Shown here: positions 1 to 5,377 of the stretch, piece by piece | Numbering within the stretch: the first letter of the stretch is position 1 | Layout of the letters: every line of letters begins with the position of its first letter | DNA from: JBLNBU01 sp050260215 | GTDB taxonomy: Bacteria; Pseudomonadota; Alphaproteobacteria; Rhodospirillales; Magnetospirillaceae | Assembly (NCBI GenBank): GCA_050260215.1 | Contig: JBLNBU010000185.1 | Span: 1-7,787, forward strand | Direction of reading: 5' to 3' | Length of the DNA stretch: 7,787 nt | Notes under the pieces: generated by a model | Databases searched by the model: none | Seen by the model: only the letters and a program-made list of their open reading frames with translations | Told to the model about the DNA's origin: nothing | Made by a program: the position numbers and the translations under genes

Positions 1-257
1 TGGACGGCATCGGCCCCGACGACTTGGGGATCGAGCGCCTTGCCGGCCGCATCGCCGAGGGCCGGGTGACCGAGGTGATCCTGGCCACGCCGGCCACGGT
101 CGAGGGCCAGACCACCGCCCACTACATCGCCGACCGCCTGGCCGGCTGCGGCGTCTCCGTCTCCGGCCTGGCCCACGGCGTGCCGGTGGGCGGCGAGCTG
201 GACTACCTGGACGACGGCACCATCAGCATGGCCTTGCGCGCCAGGCGCAGCTTCTGA
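1..257 (+). CDS. recR: Recombination mediator RecR, C-terminal part (5' end outside window)
   Basis: This is the last 84 codons of RecR; the reading frame enters from the left edge (codons begin at position 3) and ends with TGA at 255-257. RecR acts with RecO (and RecF) in the cytoplasm to load RecA on gapped single-stranded DNA. The visible part is the back half of the Toprim domain and the C-terminal segment. Recognisable pieces are the ILATPATVEGQTTAHYIADRL stretch after a beta strand, and the conserved tail GVPVGGELDYLDDGTI. The N-terminal helix-hairpin-helix and the Cys4 zinc finger lie outside the window. A TTG at 24 is only an internal Leu codon, not a start, because RecR homology begins before it. 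The gene converges on the hibernation-factor gene. Family assignment is firm from the motif run; nothing looks broken. Confidence 0.93.
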   Translation, partial: DGIGPDDLGIERLAGRIAEGRVTEVILATPATVEGQTTAHYIADRLAGCGVSVSGLAHGVPVGGELDYLDDGTISMALRARRSF

Positions 258-264
258 TCACACG

Positions 265-352
265 CCGTCATGCCCGCGCAGGCGGGCATCCAGGAGTCGC
301 GGAAAGGCCGGTCGGCGCACCCCCTGGATCCCCGCTTTCGCGGGGATGACGG
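265..352. repeat. REP/MITE-like palindromic repeat between convergent genes
   Basis: Two arms form an imperfect inverted repeat: CCGTCATGCCCGC... at 265-294 and ...GCGGGGATGACGG at 323-352. Each arm is itself a hairpin with an 8-bp stem and a 4-nt loop: 270-277 pairs with 282-289 (loop GCAG), and 328-335 pairs with 340-347 (loop TTTC). The 28 nt between the arms look unrelated. Elements with the core CGTCATNCCCGC...GCGGGNATCCAGG are widespread dispersed repeats in proteobacterial genomes (recalled from general knowledge, not searched). It fills almost the whole gap between the stop codons of recR (+) and the HPF-like gene (-). It could therefore stop transcription from both sides, although neither stem is followed by a clear T-run. 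Confidence 0.8.
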
Positions 353-364
353 GTGAAGACGCGC

Positions 365-700
365 TCAGCCGCCCAGCCGCTGCTTGTAGTCGATCAGCTG
401 CCGCTCGGCGGCGTCGAAGGCGTCGCGCAGGGTCTTGTAGACGTCGGGGCTCGCATATTTCTCGAACGGGTGGTGCGGCTCGCGGCTGACGGCCAGCGTG
501 CCGCCGGGCACGCCCAGCTCGATGTGGACCTCCAGCAAGTTGCCCTTGCGGTGCTGGTGGTGCGGCCGCTCGACGGCGACGCGGCAGCTGGTCAGGCGGT
601 CGTACAGCTTGTCCAGCTTGGCGGCGCGTTCGCGGATGGCGGATTCGAGGGCGTCGGAGGGTTCAAGGTTGTGGAAACGGATCTCGAGGGGAATTTCCAT
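365..700 (-). CDS. Short ribosome hibernation factor, HPF/RaiA family
   Basis: A 111-residue protein of the sigma-54 modulation/S30Ae family, which binds the decoding region of the 30S subunit and silences ribosomes in stationary phase or stress. The sequence starts MEIPLEIRFHNLEPSDALES and contains the typical IRERAAKLDKLYDRLTSC helix. A basic, His-rich strand (VERPHHQHRKGN) follows, and the second helix is VYKTLRDAFDAAERQL. It ends shortly after the S30Ae fold, so it is the short form without the C-terminal dimerisation domain of long HPF. I chose ATG at 700-698 because GAGGG (plus-strand 708-712) lies 7 nt upstream and because homology starts with MEIPLEI. A GTG at 736 would add 12 residues without an obvious ribosome binding site. 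It is transcribed divergently from the TPR methyltransferase gene. Whether it is closer to RaiA or HPF cannot be settled here. Confidence 0.87.
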   Translation of the reverse strand: MEIPLEIRFHNLEPSDALESAIRERAAKLDKLYDRLTSCRVAVERPHHQHRKGNLLEVHIELGVPGGTLAVSREPHHPFEKYASPDVYKTLRDAFDAAERQLIDYKQRLGG

Positions 701-707
701 GATGCAT

Positions 708-712
708 CCCTC
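708..712 (-). promoter_or_regulatory. Ribosome binding site that fixes the HPF/RaiA start
   Basis: On the minus strand GAGGG lies 7 nt before ATG (700-698). The in-frame GTG at 736 has no comparable purine run at the right distance, so the downstream ATG is preferred. Confidence 0.6.
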
Positions 713-716
713 GTCG

Positions 717-750
717 TTGTTGAGACGGTCGATCACGGTCTATCCTAGCA
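717..750. promoter_or_regulatory. Possible overlapping divergent promoters
   Basis: The 103-nt gap between the two divergent start codons must hold promoters for both genes. The plus strand has TATCCT at 741-746, with TTGAGA (720-725) or TTGTTG (717-722) upstream at 15 or 18 nt. The minus strand reads TGCTAGGATAG over the same bases (TAGGAT, preceded by TGC). Both -10-like hexamers match four of six sigma-70 positions and overlap each other. No good -35 was found for the minus-strand one. This is a weak, purely pattern-based call. Confidence 0.2.
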
Positions 751-803
751 GAAGTGATGGCTGGTCCGGGGATTTGTAGGGTGATGGTACAGAAGGGGCG
801 GCT

Positions 804-2420
804 ATGCCGAACGAGCACGGCTTGAGCCTGGCCGAGGCGTTTTCCCAGGCCATGGCGGCATGGGAGGCCGGCAAGGCGGGCGAGGCCCGCCGCCTGGCCC
901 GGCTGATCGTCGAGCAGCGGCCCACCTTCGGCGGCGCCCACTACCTGCTGGGGCTGATGGCCTTGGACCAGGGCCACGCCCGGCGCGCCTCGGAACACCT
1001 GGCCGAGGCGGTGGCGCTGGACCCCGACCAACCGGCGCCGCGCCTGGCCATGGGCCGGGCGCAGGAGGTGCTGGGCAACCTGAAGACTGCCATCTTGCAC
1101 TATCGCGCCATCGTCGGTGCCGACCCCGATCACGTCGAGGCCAACGCGCGGCTGGCCGAGCTGCTGCGTCGCACCGGCCGGGCCGACGATGCCCTGGCCC
1201 ATTGCCGTCGCGCCGTCGCCGCCAATCCCCGCCACGCCGAGGCGCTCAACACCCTGGGCGCGCTCTTGCACGAGCGGGGCGACAACGCCGAGGCGGCCGG
1301 CGCGCTGCGCCATGCCCTGGAAATCCGTCCCGACTGGCCGGCGGCGCTCAACAACTACGGCACGGTGCTGCGCGCCCTGGGGCGGCCGGCCGAGGCCATT
1401 CCTTTCCTGGAAGGCGCCGTCGACATGCGCCGCCAGCACGCCCCCACCCGGGCCAACCTGGCCGGCGCGCTCCGCGAGCTGGGCCGCCTGGACGAGGCGG
1501 TGCGCCAGGCCGAGCGGGCGGTCAAGCACGATGGCCGCTCGGCGCCGGCCTGGCTGGAACTGGGGCTCGCCCGCCAGGCCAAGGGGTTCCTGGACGGGGC
1601 GGCGGCCGCCTTCGACCGTGCGGTGTCGGCCGATCCCACCGCCACCGGCGCCCATTGGCTGCTGGCCGAGGCCCGCCGGGGGCTGGGCCAGACCGAGCGC
1701 GCCGCCTTTCATTACCGCAAGTGCATGCAGCTCGACCCCGCCGACCGCGTCGGCGCCGCCCTCGGGCTGGCCCTGTGCGGGGCCGCCCCGGCCCCCGACA
1801 AGGCCCCCGAGGCCTATGTGCGCCAGCTGTTCGACGACTATGCCGACAAGTTCGATTCCGCCCTGGTCGAGCGCCTGGACTACCGCGCCCCCGACCTGCT
1901 GGCCGACGCCCTTGCCCGCGTGCTGGGGCCGGCCGAGGGGCTGGCGGTGCTCGACGCCGGCTGCGGAACCGGCCTGATGGGGCCGGTGCTGAAGCCCCGG
2001 GCGCGGCGGCTGGACGGCGTCGATCTGTCGCCGGCCATGGTGGCCAAGGCGGGCGCCCGCGGCCTTTACGACGAGGTGCGGGTGGCCGAACTGGTCGGCG
2101 ACCTGGTCGCCCACCCCGGCACCTACGACCTCGTGGTGGCCGCCGACGTGCTGGTCTATGTGGGCGACCTGGCGCCGGTAATGGCGGCGGCCGCGGCGGC
2201 GCTGGTCGCGGGCGGCTGTTTCGCCTTCACCGTCGAGCGTGACGACCTGGCCGACGGCTTCCGCCTGGGGCCGAAAAGCCGCTATGCCCATGCCCCGCAT
2301 TATGTGCGCGCCCGCGCTGAGGCGGCCGGCTTCGAACTGGCGGTGGTCGAGCCGGCGGCGACCCGGCGCGAGGCCGGTGTCGAGGTGCCCGGGCTGGTGG
2401 TGGTGGCGCGTCGGCGTTGA
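804..2420 (+). CDS. TPR-repeat protein with C-terminal SAM-dependent methyltransferase domain
   Basis: This 538-residue protein has two parts. Residues about 12-317 form around nine 34-residue TPR units with regular Ala/Gly/Leu positions and the usual DP turn between helices (for example AVALDPDQPAP, ALEIRPDWPAA). Residues about 335-538 form a class I Rossmann methyltransferase. The linker motif LFDDYADKFD begins at 343, motif I DAGCGTG is at 384-390, and the acidic ribose-binding residue is D407 in GVDLS. A later strand reads YDLVVAADVLVYVGDL. This layout matches the 'predicted methyltransferase containing TPR repeats' group (COG4976-like). The substrate is unknown; the TPRs presumably recruit a protein partner or acceptor. 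No signal peptide is visible, so it is likely cytoplasmic. ATG 804 has AAGGGG at 793-798, 5 nt upstream. The next gene starts 41 nt after its stop on the same strand, so co-transcription is possible. Function beyond the domain level is not known. Confidence 0.85.
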   Translation: MPNEHGLSLAEAFSQAMAAWEAGKAGEARRLARLIVEQRPTFGGAHYLLGLMALDQGHARRASEHLAEAVALDPDQPAPRLAMGRAQEVLGNLKTAILHYRAIVGADPDHVEANARLAELLRRTGRADDALAHCRRAVAANPRHAEALNTLGALLHERGDNAEAAGALRHALEIRPDWPAALNNYGTVLRALGRPAEAIPFLEGAVDMRRQHAPTRANLAGALRELGRLDEAVRQAERAVKHDGRSAPAWLELGLARQAKGFLDGAAAAFDRAVSADPTATGAHWLLAEARRGLGQTERAAFHYRKCMQLDPADRVGAALGLALCGAAPAPDKAPEAYVRQLFDDYADKFDSALVERLDYRAPDLLADALARVLGPAEGLAVLDAGCGTGLMGPVLKPRARRLDGVDLSPAMVAKAGARGLYDEVRVAELVGDLVAHPGTYDLVVAADVLVYVGDLAPVMAAAAAALVAGGCFAFTVERDDLADGFRLGPKSRYAHAPHYVRARAEAAGFELAVVEPAATRREAGVEVPGLVVVARRR

Positions 2421-2427
2421 AAGGGTT

Positions 2428-2455
2428 TTGAACCGTTCGTGCTTCACGGCATGAT
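2428..2455 (+). promoter_or_regulatory. Weak candidate promoter before the partner-switch genes
   Basis: TTGAAC (2428-2433) and CATGAT (2450-2455) are separated by 16 nt and each match four of six consensus sigma-70 positions. If real, transcription would begin at or next to the ATG at 2462, giving a leaderless or near-leaderless mRNA. That would fit the lack of a clear Shine-Dalgarno there. The 41-nt gap is too short to distinguish this from simple read-through from the upstream gene. Confidence 0.2.
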
Positions 2456-2461
2456 TGGGTC

Positions 2462-3727
2462 ATGCAGCTTGCCGAAGCACGCCCGCCGGTGACCGGCCAT
2501 CCGGCCGAGGACCTCGATCTCGTCGCCGAGATGACCGAGGACTTCGCCCGTTCGCGCGACATCGAGGACACCCTGCGCCGCGGCCTGGAGCGCATTACCG
2601 CGCGGATCGGCGCCGAGGCGGCGTCGCTGTTCCTGCTCGATGCCGACAGCGGCAACCTGGTGTGCCGGGCCTGCGTCGGCCCCGCCGACGTCACCGGCCT
2701 GCGCCTGCCGCCGGGCAACGGCATCGTCTGGCGCACCGTCGACGAGAACAAGCCGCAGATGGTGCGCGACACCAGCGCCGACCCCGACTTCACCCCCATG
2801 GTCGACCGGGCGACCGGTTTTTCCACCCGCTCGATCCTGTGTGCGCCGCTGTCGGTGCGCGACGAGCGCCTGGGCGCCATCGAGCTGTTCAACAAGCACG
2901 CCTCCAACAGCTTCCACGACGCCGACCGCCGCCTGCTGCAGGCGCTGGCCTCGTCGGCAGCCCTGGCGCTGATCAATGCCCGCCTGGTCGCCTCGGTGGC
3001 CGAGCAGGAGGCGTTGAAGCGCGAACTGGCCCTGGCCGGCGACATCCAGCGCGCCATGCTGCCCGGGCCGCAGTCCGCGGACTCGCCGGTGCACGGGCTG
3101 AACCTGCCGGCGCGCGGCGTCTCGGGCGATTTCTACGAGATCCTGCCGCTGGCCGACGGCCGCATCGCCTTCGCCATCGCCGACGTCTCGGGCAAGGGCA
3201 TGAATGCCGCCCTGTTGATGGCCAAGACCGCCAGCCTGTTCCGCTGCCTGGCGAAAAGGGTCGAGGGGCCGGGCCCGCTGCTGGCCGCCATCGACGCCGA
3301 ACTGCACGAGACCGGGCATGCGGGCATGTTCGTCACCATGGTGGCCGGCGTGCTGGATCCGGCCTCGGGCCGGGTGGTGCTGGCCAATGCCGGCCACGAG
3401 CCGCCGCTGCTGTGGCAGGACGGCCGCTTCACCGCGCTCACCGAGGGCATGCCGCCCCTGGGCGTGCTGCCCGGCCTGTTCGACGCCGGCTGTCCCGAAA
3501 GCTCGGTCGACCTGGACGGCGGCACCTTGTATCTGTTCACCGACGGCCTGACCGAGGCGCGCACCACCGGCGGCGGCATGCTGGGCGGCGACGGGGTCCA
3601 GCGCCTGCTGGCCGCCAATGCCGGCCTGCCGGCCGCCAGCCGCCTGGCCGAGGTGGTGCACGCCATCGACGACGAATGCTCGTTGCGCGACGACGTCACC
3701 ATCGTGGCGGTGGAGGACCGGCGATGA
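2462..3727 (+). CDS. GAF-domain PP2C-type serine phosphatase (RsbU/SpoIIE-like)
   Basis: This 421-residue protein probably dephosphorylates a STAS-domain antagonist in response to a signal. Residues about 35-180 form a GAF sensor domain, with strands such as AASLFLLDADSGNLVCRA and SILCAPLSVRDERLGAIELF. A short helical linker (about 180-205, EQEALKRELALAGDIQRAML) leads to a SpoIIE/PP2C domain. The metal-binding aspartates are in place: D223 in SGDFYE, D241 in ADVSGKG, D361 in TDGLTEA, and D410/D411 in RDDVTIV. It should therefore be catalytically active. No membrane segment or signal peptide is seen, so it is cytoplasmic. The GAF ligand is unknown. ATG 2462 is the only plausible start in frame; no strong ribosome binding site precedes it. 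Its stop overlaps the kinase start as ATGA (3724-3727), which argues for translational coupling and matched amounts. The phosphatase, kinase and STAS genes together make up a full partner-switch set. Confidence 0.9.
   Translation: MQLAEARPPVTGHPAEDLDLVAEMTEDFARSRDIEDTLRRGLERITARIGAEAASLFLLDADSGNLVCRACVGPADVTGLRLPPGNGIVWRTVDENKPQMVRDTSADPDFTPMVDRATGFSTRSILCAPLSVRDERLGAIELFNKHASNSFHDADRRLLQALASSAALALINARLVASVAEQEALKRELALAGDIQRAMLPGPQSADSPVHGLNLPARGVSGDFYEILPLADGRIAFAIADVSGKGMNAALLMAKTASLFRCLAKRVEGPGPLLAAIDAELHETGHAGMFVTMVAGVLDPASGRVVLANAGHEPPLLWQDGRFTALTEGMPPLGVLPGLFDAGCPESSVDLDGGTLYLFTDGLTEARTTGGGMLGGDGVQRLLAANAGLPAASRLAEVVHAIDDECSLRDDVTIVAVEDRR
3712..3716 (+). promoter_or_regulatory. Strong internal ribosome binding site for the kinase gene
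   Basis: GGAGG lies inside the last codons of the phosphatase gene, 7 nt before ATG 3724. It is the best Shine-Dalgarno in the operon and fixes the kinase start at the ATGA overlap. Confidence 0.6.
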
Positions 3728-4140
3728 CCGGCACCGGCTTCGAGCGGCGCTTTCCCGCCCGCCCCGAGACGCTGTCCGAGATCCGCGCCGCGGTGGCGTG
3801 GACGGCGCGCCAGCTGGGCTGCTGCGAGGTGACCACCCACGACGTCGTCCTGGCGGTGGACGAGGCGTGCCAGAACATCATCCGCCATGCCTATTGCGGC
3901 GGCGACGGCGACATCGTCCTGCAACTGACCAAGGACGGCGGCCACCTGGTGGTGCGGCTGATCGACTTCGCCCCGCCGGTGGACGCCGGCCGGGTGCGCG
4001 GCCGCCCGCTAGACGAGGTGCGTCCCGGCGGCCTGGGCGTGCACCTGATACGCTCGGTGATGGACGAGGTGGCGTTCCTGACGCCGCCCGACGGCGCCGG
4101 CAACCTGCTGCAGATGACCAAACGGATCGGAACCCCATGA
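3724..4140 (+). CDS. RsbW/SpoIIAB-like anti-sigma-type serine kinase (GHKL ATPase)
   Basis: A 138-residue HATPase_c_2 protein. Family members phosphorylate a serine of a STAS-domain partner and often also bind a target such as a sigma factor. The N box is VDEACQNIIRHAY, with the catalytic-base Glu at 47 and the Mg-binding Asn at 51. The G1 box is DFAPPVD starting at D81, where the Gly usual in this box is Ala83. The G2 region is RPGGLGVHLIRSVMDEV with glycines 102, 103 and 105. The length is normal for single-domain RsbW-type kinases. ATG 3724 is fixed by GGAGG at 3712-3716. Its stop overlaps the STAS gene start as ATGA (4137-4140). The likely substrate is the STAS protein encoded next. No sigma factor is encoded in the window, so its second partner, if any, is unknown. 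The fold is certain; kinase activity is inferred from intact N and G2 motifs. Confidence 0.88.
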   Translation: MTGTGFERRFPARPETLSEIRAAVAWTARQLGCCEVTTHDVVLAVDEACQNIIRHAYCGGDGDIVLQLTKDGGHLVVRLIDFAPPVDAGRVRGRPLDEVRPGGLGVHLIRSVMDEVAFLTPPDGAGNLLQMTKRIGTP

Positions 4141-4460
4141 ACCTGGAAACCAGAGAAGCCGCAGGCGCCGTCGTGGTGTCGCTGGGCGGCGAGGTCGACC
4201 TCCAGCACAGCCCGCGGCTGCGCAAGACCCTGATGGACCTGATGCTGGAAGGCCGTGCCGTGGTCGTCGACATGGCCGCGGTGGCCTATATCGACAGCTC
4301 CGGCATCGCCAGCCTGGTCGAGGCCTACCAGATGGCTCGCAAGAACGGTACCCGCTTCATCCTGGCCGCGGTCAGCGAGCCGGCCAGGCGCGTGCTGCAG
4401 CTGGCCCGCCTGGACCGGGTGTTCGCCCTGGCCGACACCGTCGAGGCGGCGCTGGCCTGA
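4137..4460 (+). CDS. STAS-domain protein: anti-sigma factor antagonist-like / possible MlaB-type subunit
   Basis: A 107-residue single STAS domain. It begins MNLETREAAGAVVVSLGGEV and carries the conserved phosphorylation loop VAYIDSSGIASL, with D53, S54, S55 and G56; one of the two serines should be the kinase target. The final part (ARRVLQLARLDRVFALADT) matches the usual helix 3-strand-helix 4 end of RsbV/SpoIIAA proteins. It fits two roles: (1) antagonist for the RsbW-like kinase directly upstream, and (2) the MlaB-like STAS subunit that binds the MlaF ATPase. The first is supported by the intact DSSG loop and coupling to kinase and phosphatase. The second is supported by the stop codon overlapping the mlaE start (TGATG, 4458-4462); in many proteobacteria a STAS domain precedes or is fused to MlaE. 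Both may be true. ATG 4137 overlaps the kinase stop. Confidence 0.88.
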   Translation: MNLETREAAGAVVVSLGGEVDLQHSPRLRKTLMDLMLEGRAVVVDMAAVAYIDSSGIASLVEAYQMARKNGTRFILAAVSEPARRVLQLARLDRVFALADTVEAALA

Positions 4461-5260
4461 TGATCGCGACCGCGGCGAGATGGCTCGAACGACTGGGACG
4501 CTACGCCGTGCGTGGCGTGGCCGAGTTCGGCTTCGGCGCCGCCCTGTTCGGCGAAAGCCTGTTCTGGCTGGCCATGGGCCGGCGGCGCCGCCAGCCGGTG
4601 CGCCTGGCGGCCATGGTCGCCCAGGGCATGGAGATCGGCATCGGGGCGCTGCCCATCGTCACCGTGCTGGCCGGCACCATCGGCGTCATGCTGGCCATCC
4701 AGGGCATCTACACGCTGAGGACCTTCGGCGCCGAATCGCGCGTCACGCTGGGCATCGCGCTGTCGACGGTGCGCGAGTTCTCGCCGCTGATCACCGGCAT
4801 CCTGGTGGCCGGGCGCTCGGGCAGCGCGCTGGCGGCCCGGCTGGGCACCATGCGCATCAACCAGGAAATCGATTCGCTCACCGTCATGGGCATCTCGCCG
4901 GTGCGCTTCCTGGTGGTGCCCGCCCTGGTGGCCATGTCGGTGATGCTGCCGCTGCTGACCTTGTGGGCCGACTTCGTCTCGCTGTTCGCCGCCGGCCTTT
5001 ACGTGGCGCCGCAGCTGGGCAGCACCATGGGCGCCTATATGGAAGAGGTGCGCTCGCTGCTCAAACTCAACGACCTGCTGCACGGCCTGGGCAAGAGCTG
5101 CATCTTTGCCGTGCTGGTCACCATCGTCGGCGTGCTGAACGGCGCCTCGGTCACCGGCGGCGCCGAGGGTGTCGGGCGCATGACCACCCGTTCGGTCGTC
5201 CACGCCATCTCGGCCATCGTCATCACCGACATGGTGTTTGCCTTCGTGGTGACGCGATGA
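4460..5260 (+). CDS. mlaE: MlaE-type ABC transporter permease
   Basis: A 266-residue inner-membrane permease of the MlaE/YrbE family, which moves phospholipid between the inner membrane and an MCE ring. It starts with an amphipathic, membrane-parallel helix (residues about 5-38). Hydrophobic helices follow: about 53-78 (GALPIVTVLAGTIGVMLAI), the VREFSPLITGILVAG segment from V104, about 145-180 (RFLVVPALVAMSVMLPLLTL), CIFAVLVTIVGVLNG, and the C-terminal AISAIVITDMVFAFVV. The family signature loop EIDSLTVMGISP starts at E136; it contacts the ATPase. The length is normal for a permease without a fused STAS domain, which suggests the separate upstream STAS gene supplies that part. Start and upstream stop overlap (TGATG), with no strong ribosome binding site, so translation is probably coupled. 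It forms a complex with the products of the following ATPase and MCE genes. Transport direction cannot be read from sequence. Confidence 0.92.
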   Translation: MIATAARWLERLGRYAVRGVAEFGFGAALFGESLFWLAMGRRRRQPVRLAAMVAQGMEIGIGALPIVTVLAGTIGVMLAIQGIYTLRTFGAESRVTLGIALSTVREFSPLITGILVAGRSGSALAARLGTMRINQEIDSLTVMGISPVRFLVVPALVAMSVMLPLLTLWADFVSLFAAGLYVAPQLGSTMGAYMEEVRSLLKLNDLLHGLGKSCIFAVLVTIVGVLNGASVTGGAEGVGRMTTRSVVHAISAIVITDMVFAFVVTR

Positions 5261-5274
5261 AAAAGAAATTCTTG

Positions 5275-5356
5275 CCACGAAGGCACGACCGACTGAAGGA
5301 ACACGAAGGAAGATCCATATTTCTTCGTTCGCCTTCGTGTCTTCGTGCCTTCGTGG
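5275..5356. repeat. Palindromic dispersed repeat inside the mla operon (CCACGAAGGCACGA family)
   Basis: The terminal arms are perfect 14-bp inverted repeats: CCACGAAGGCACGA at 5275-5288 and TCGTGCCTTCGTGG at 5343-5356. A second inner pair is ACACGAAGG at 5301-5309 and CCTTCGTGT at 5332-5340. The tip around 5310-5331 is AT-rich (GATCCATATTTC). Units of CACGAAGG recur within the arms. The base composition is clearly less GC-rich than the flanking genes. Repeats with this 'CCACGAAGGCACGAAG' core are familiar as dispersed non-coding elements in many bacterial genomes (general knowledge, not searched). It occupies most of the 117-nt gap between mlaE and mlaF, breaking an otherwise overlapping operon. 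It could form a long hairpin in the mRNA; no T-run follows, so an efficient terminator is unlikely. Confidence 0.85.
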
Positions 5357-5377
5357 TGAATAGTCTGGTTCCCACCC

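Noticed and set aside
663..2447. Long open frame (594 codons) on the minus strand opposite the TPR methyltransferase
   Set aside because: It is a GC-rich shadow: composition is Gly/Arg/Gln/His-rich with no recognisable domain, and the plus strand has clear TPR and methyltransferase motifs.
2444..3661. 405-codon minus-strand frame opposite the GAF-PP2C gene
   Set aside because: Low-complexity Gln/Gly/Ala/Arg translation without domains; the plus-strand frame has intact catalytic aspartates.
2455..3723. Upstream extension of the kinase frame to 2455
   Set aside because: The Arg/Pro/Gly-rich translation before 3724 is an out-of-frame reading of the phosphatase gene; the kinase starts at ATG 3724 behind GGAGG.
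3618..4136. Upstream extension of the STAS frame to 3618
   Set aside because: The extension is an off-frame reading of the phosphatase and kinase genes; STAS homology begins at MNLETRE, ATG 4137.
5275..5356. Rho-independent terminator between mlaE and mlaF
   Set aside because: There is strong dyad symmetry but no T-run after the stem, and mlaF, mlaD and the lipoprotein need the same transporter transcript; a dispersed repeat explains it better.
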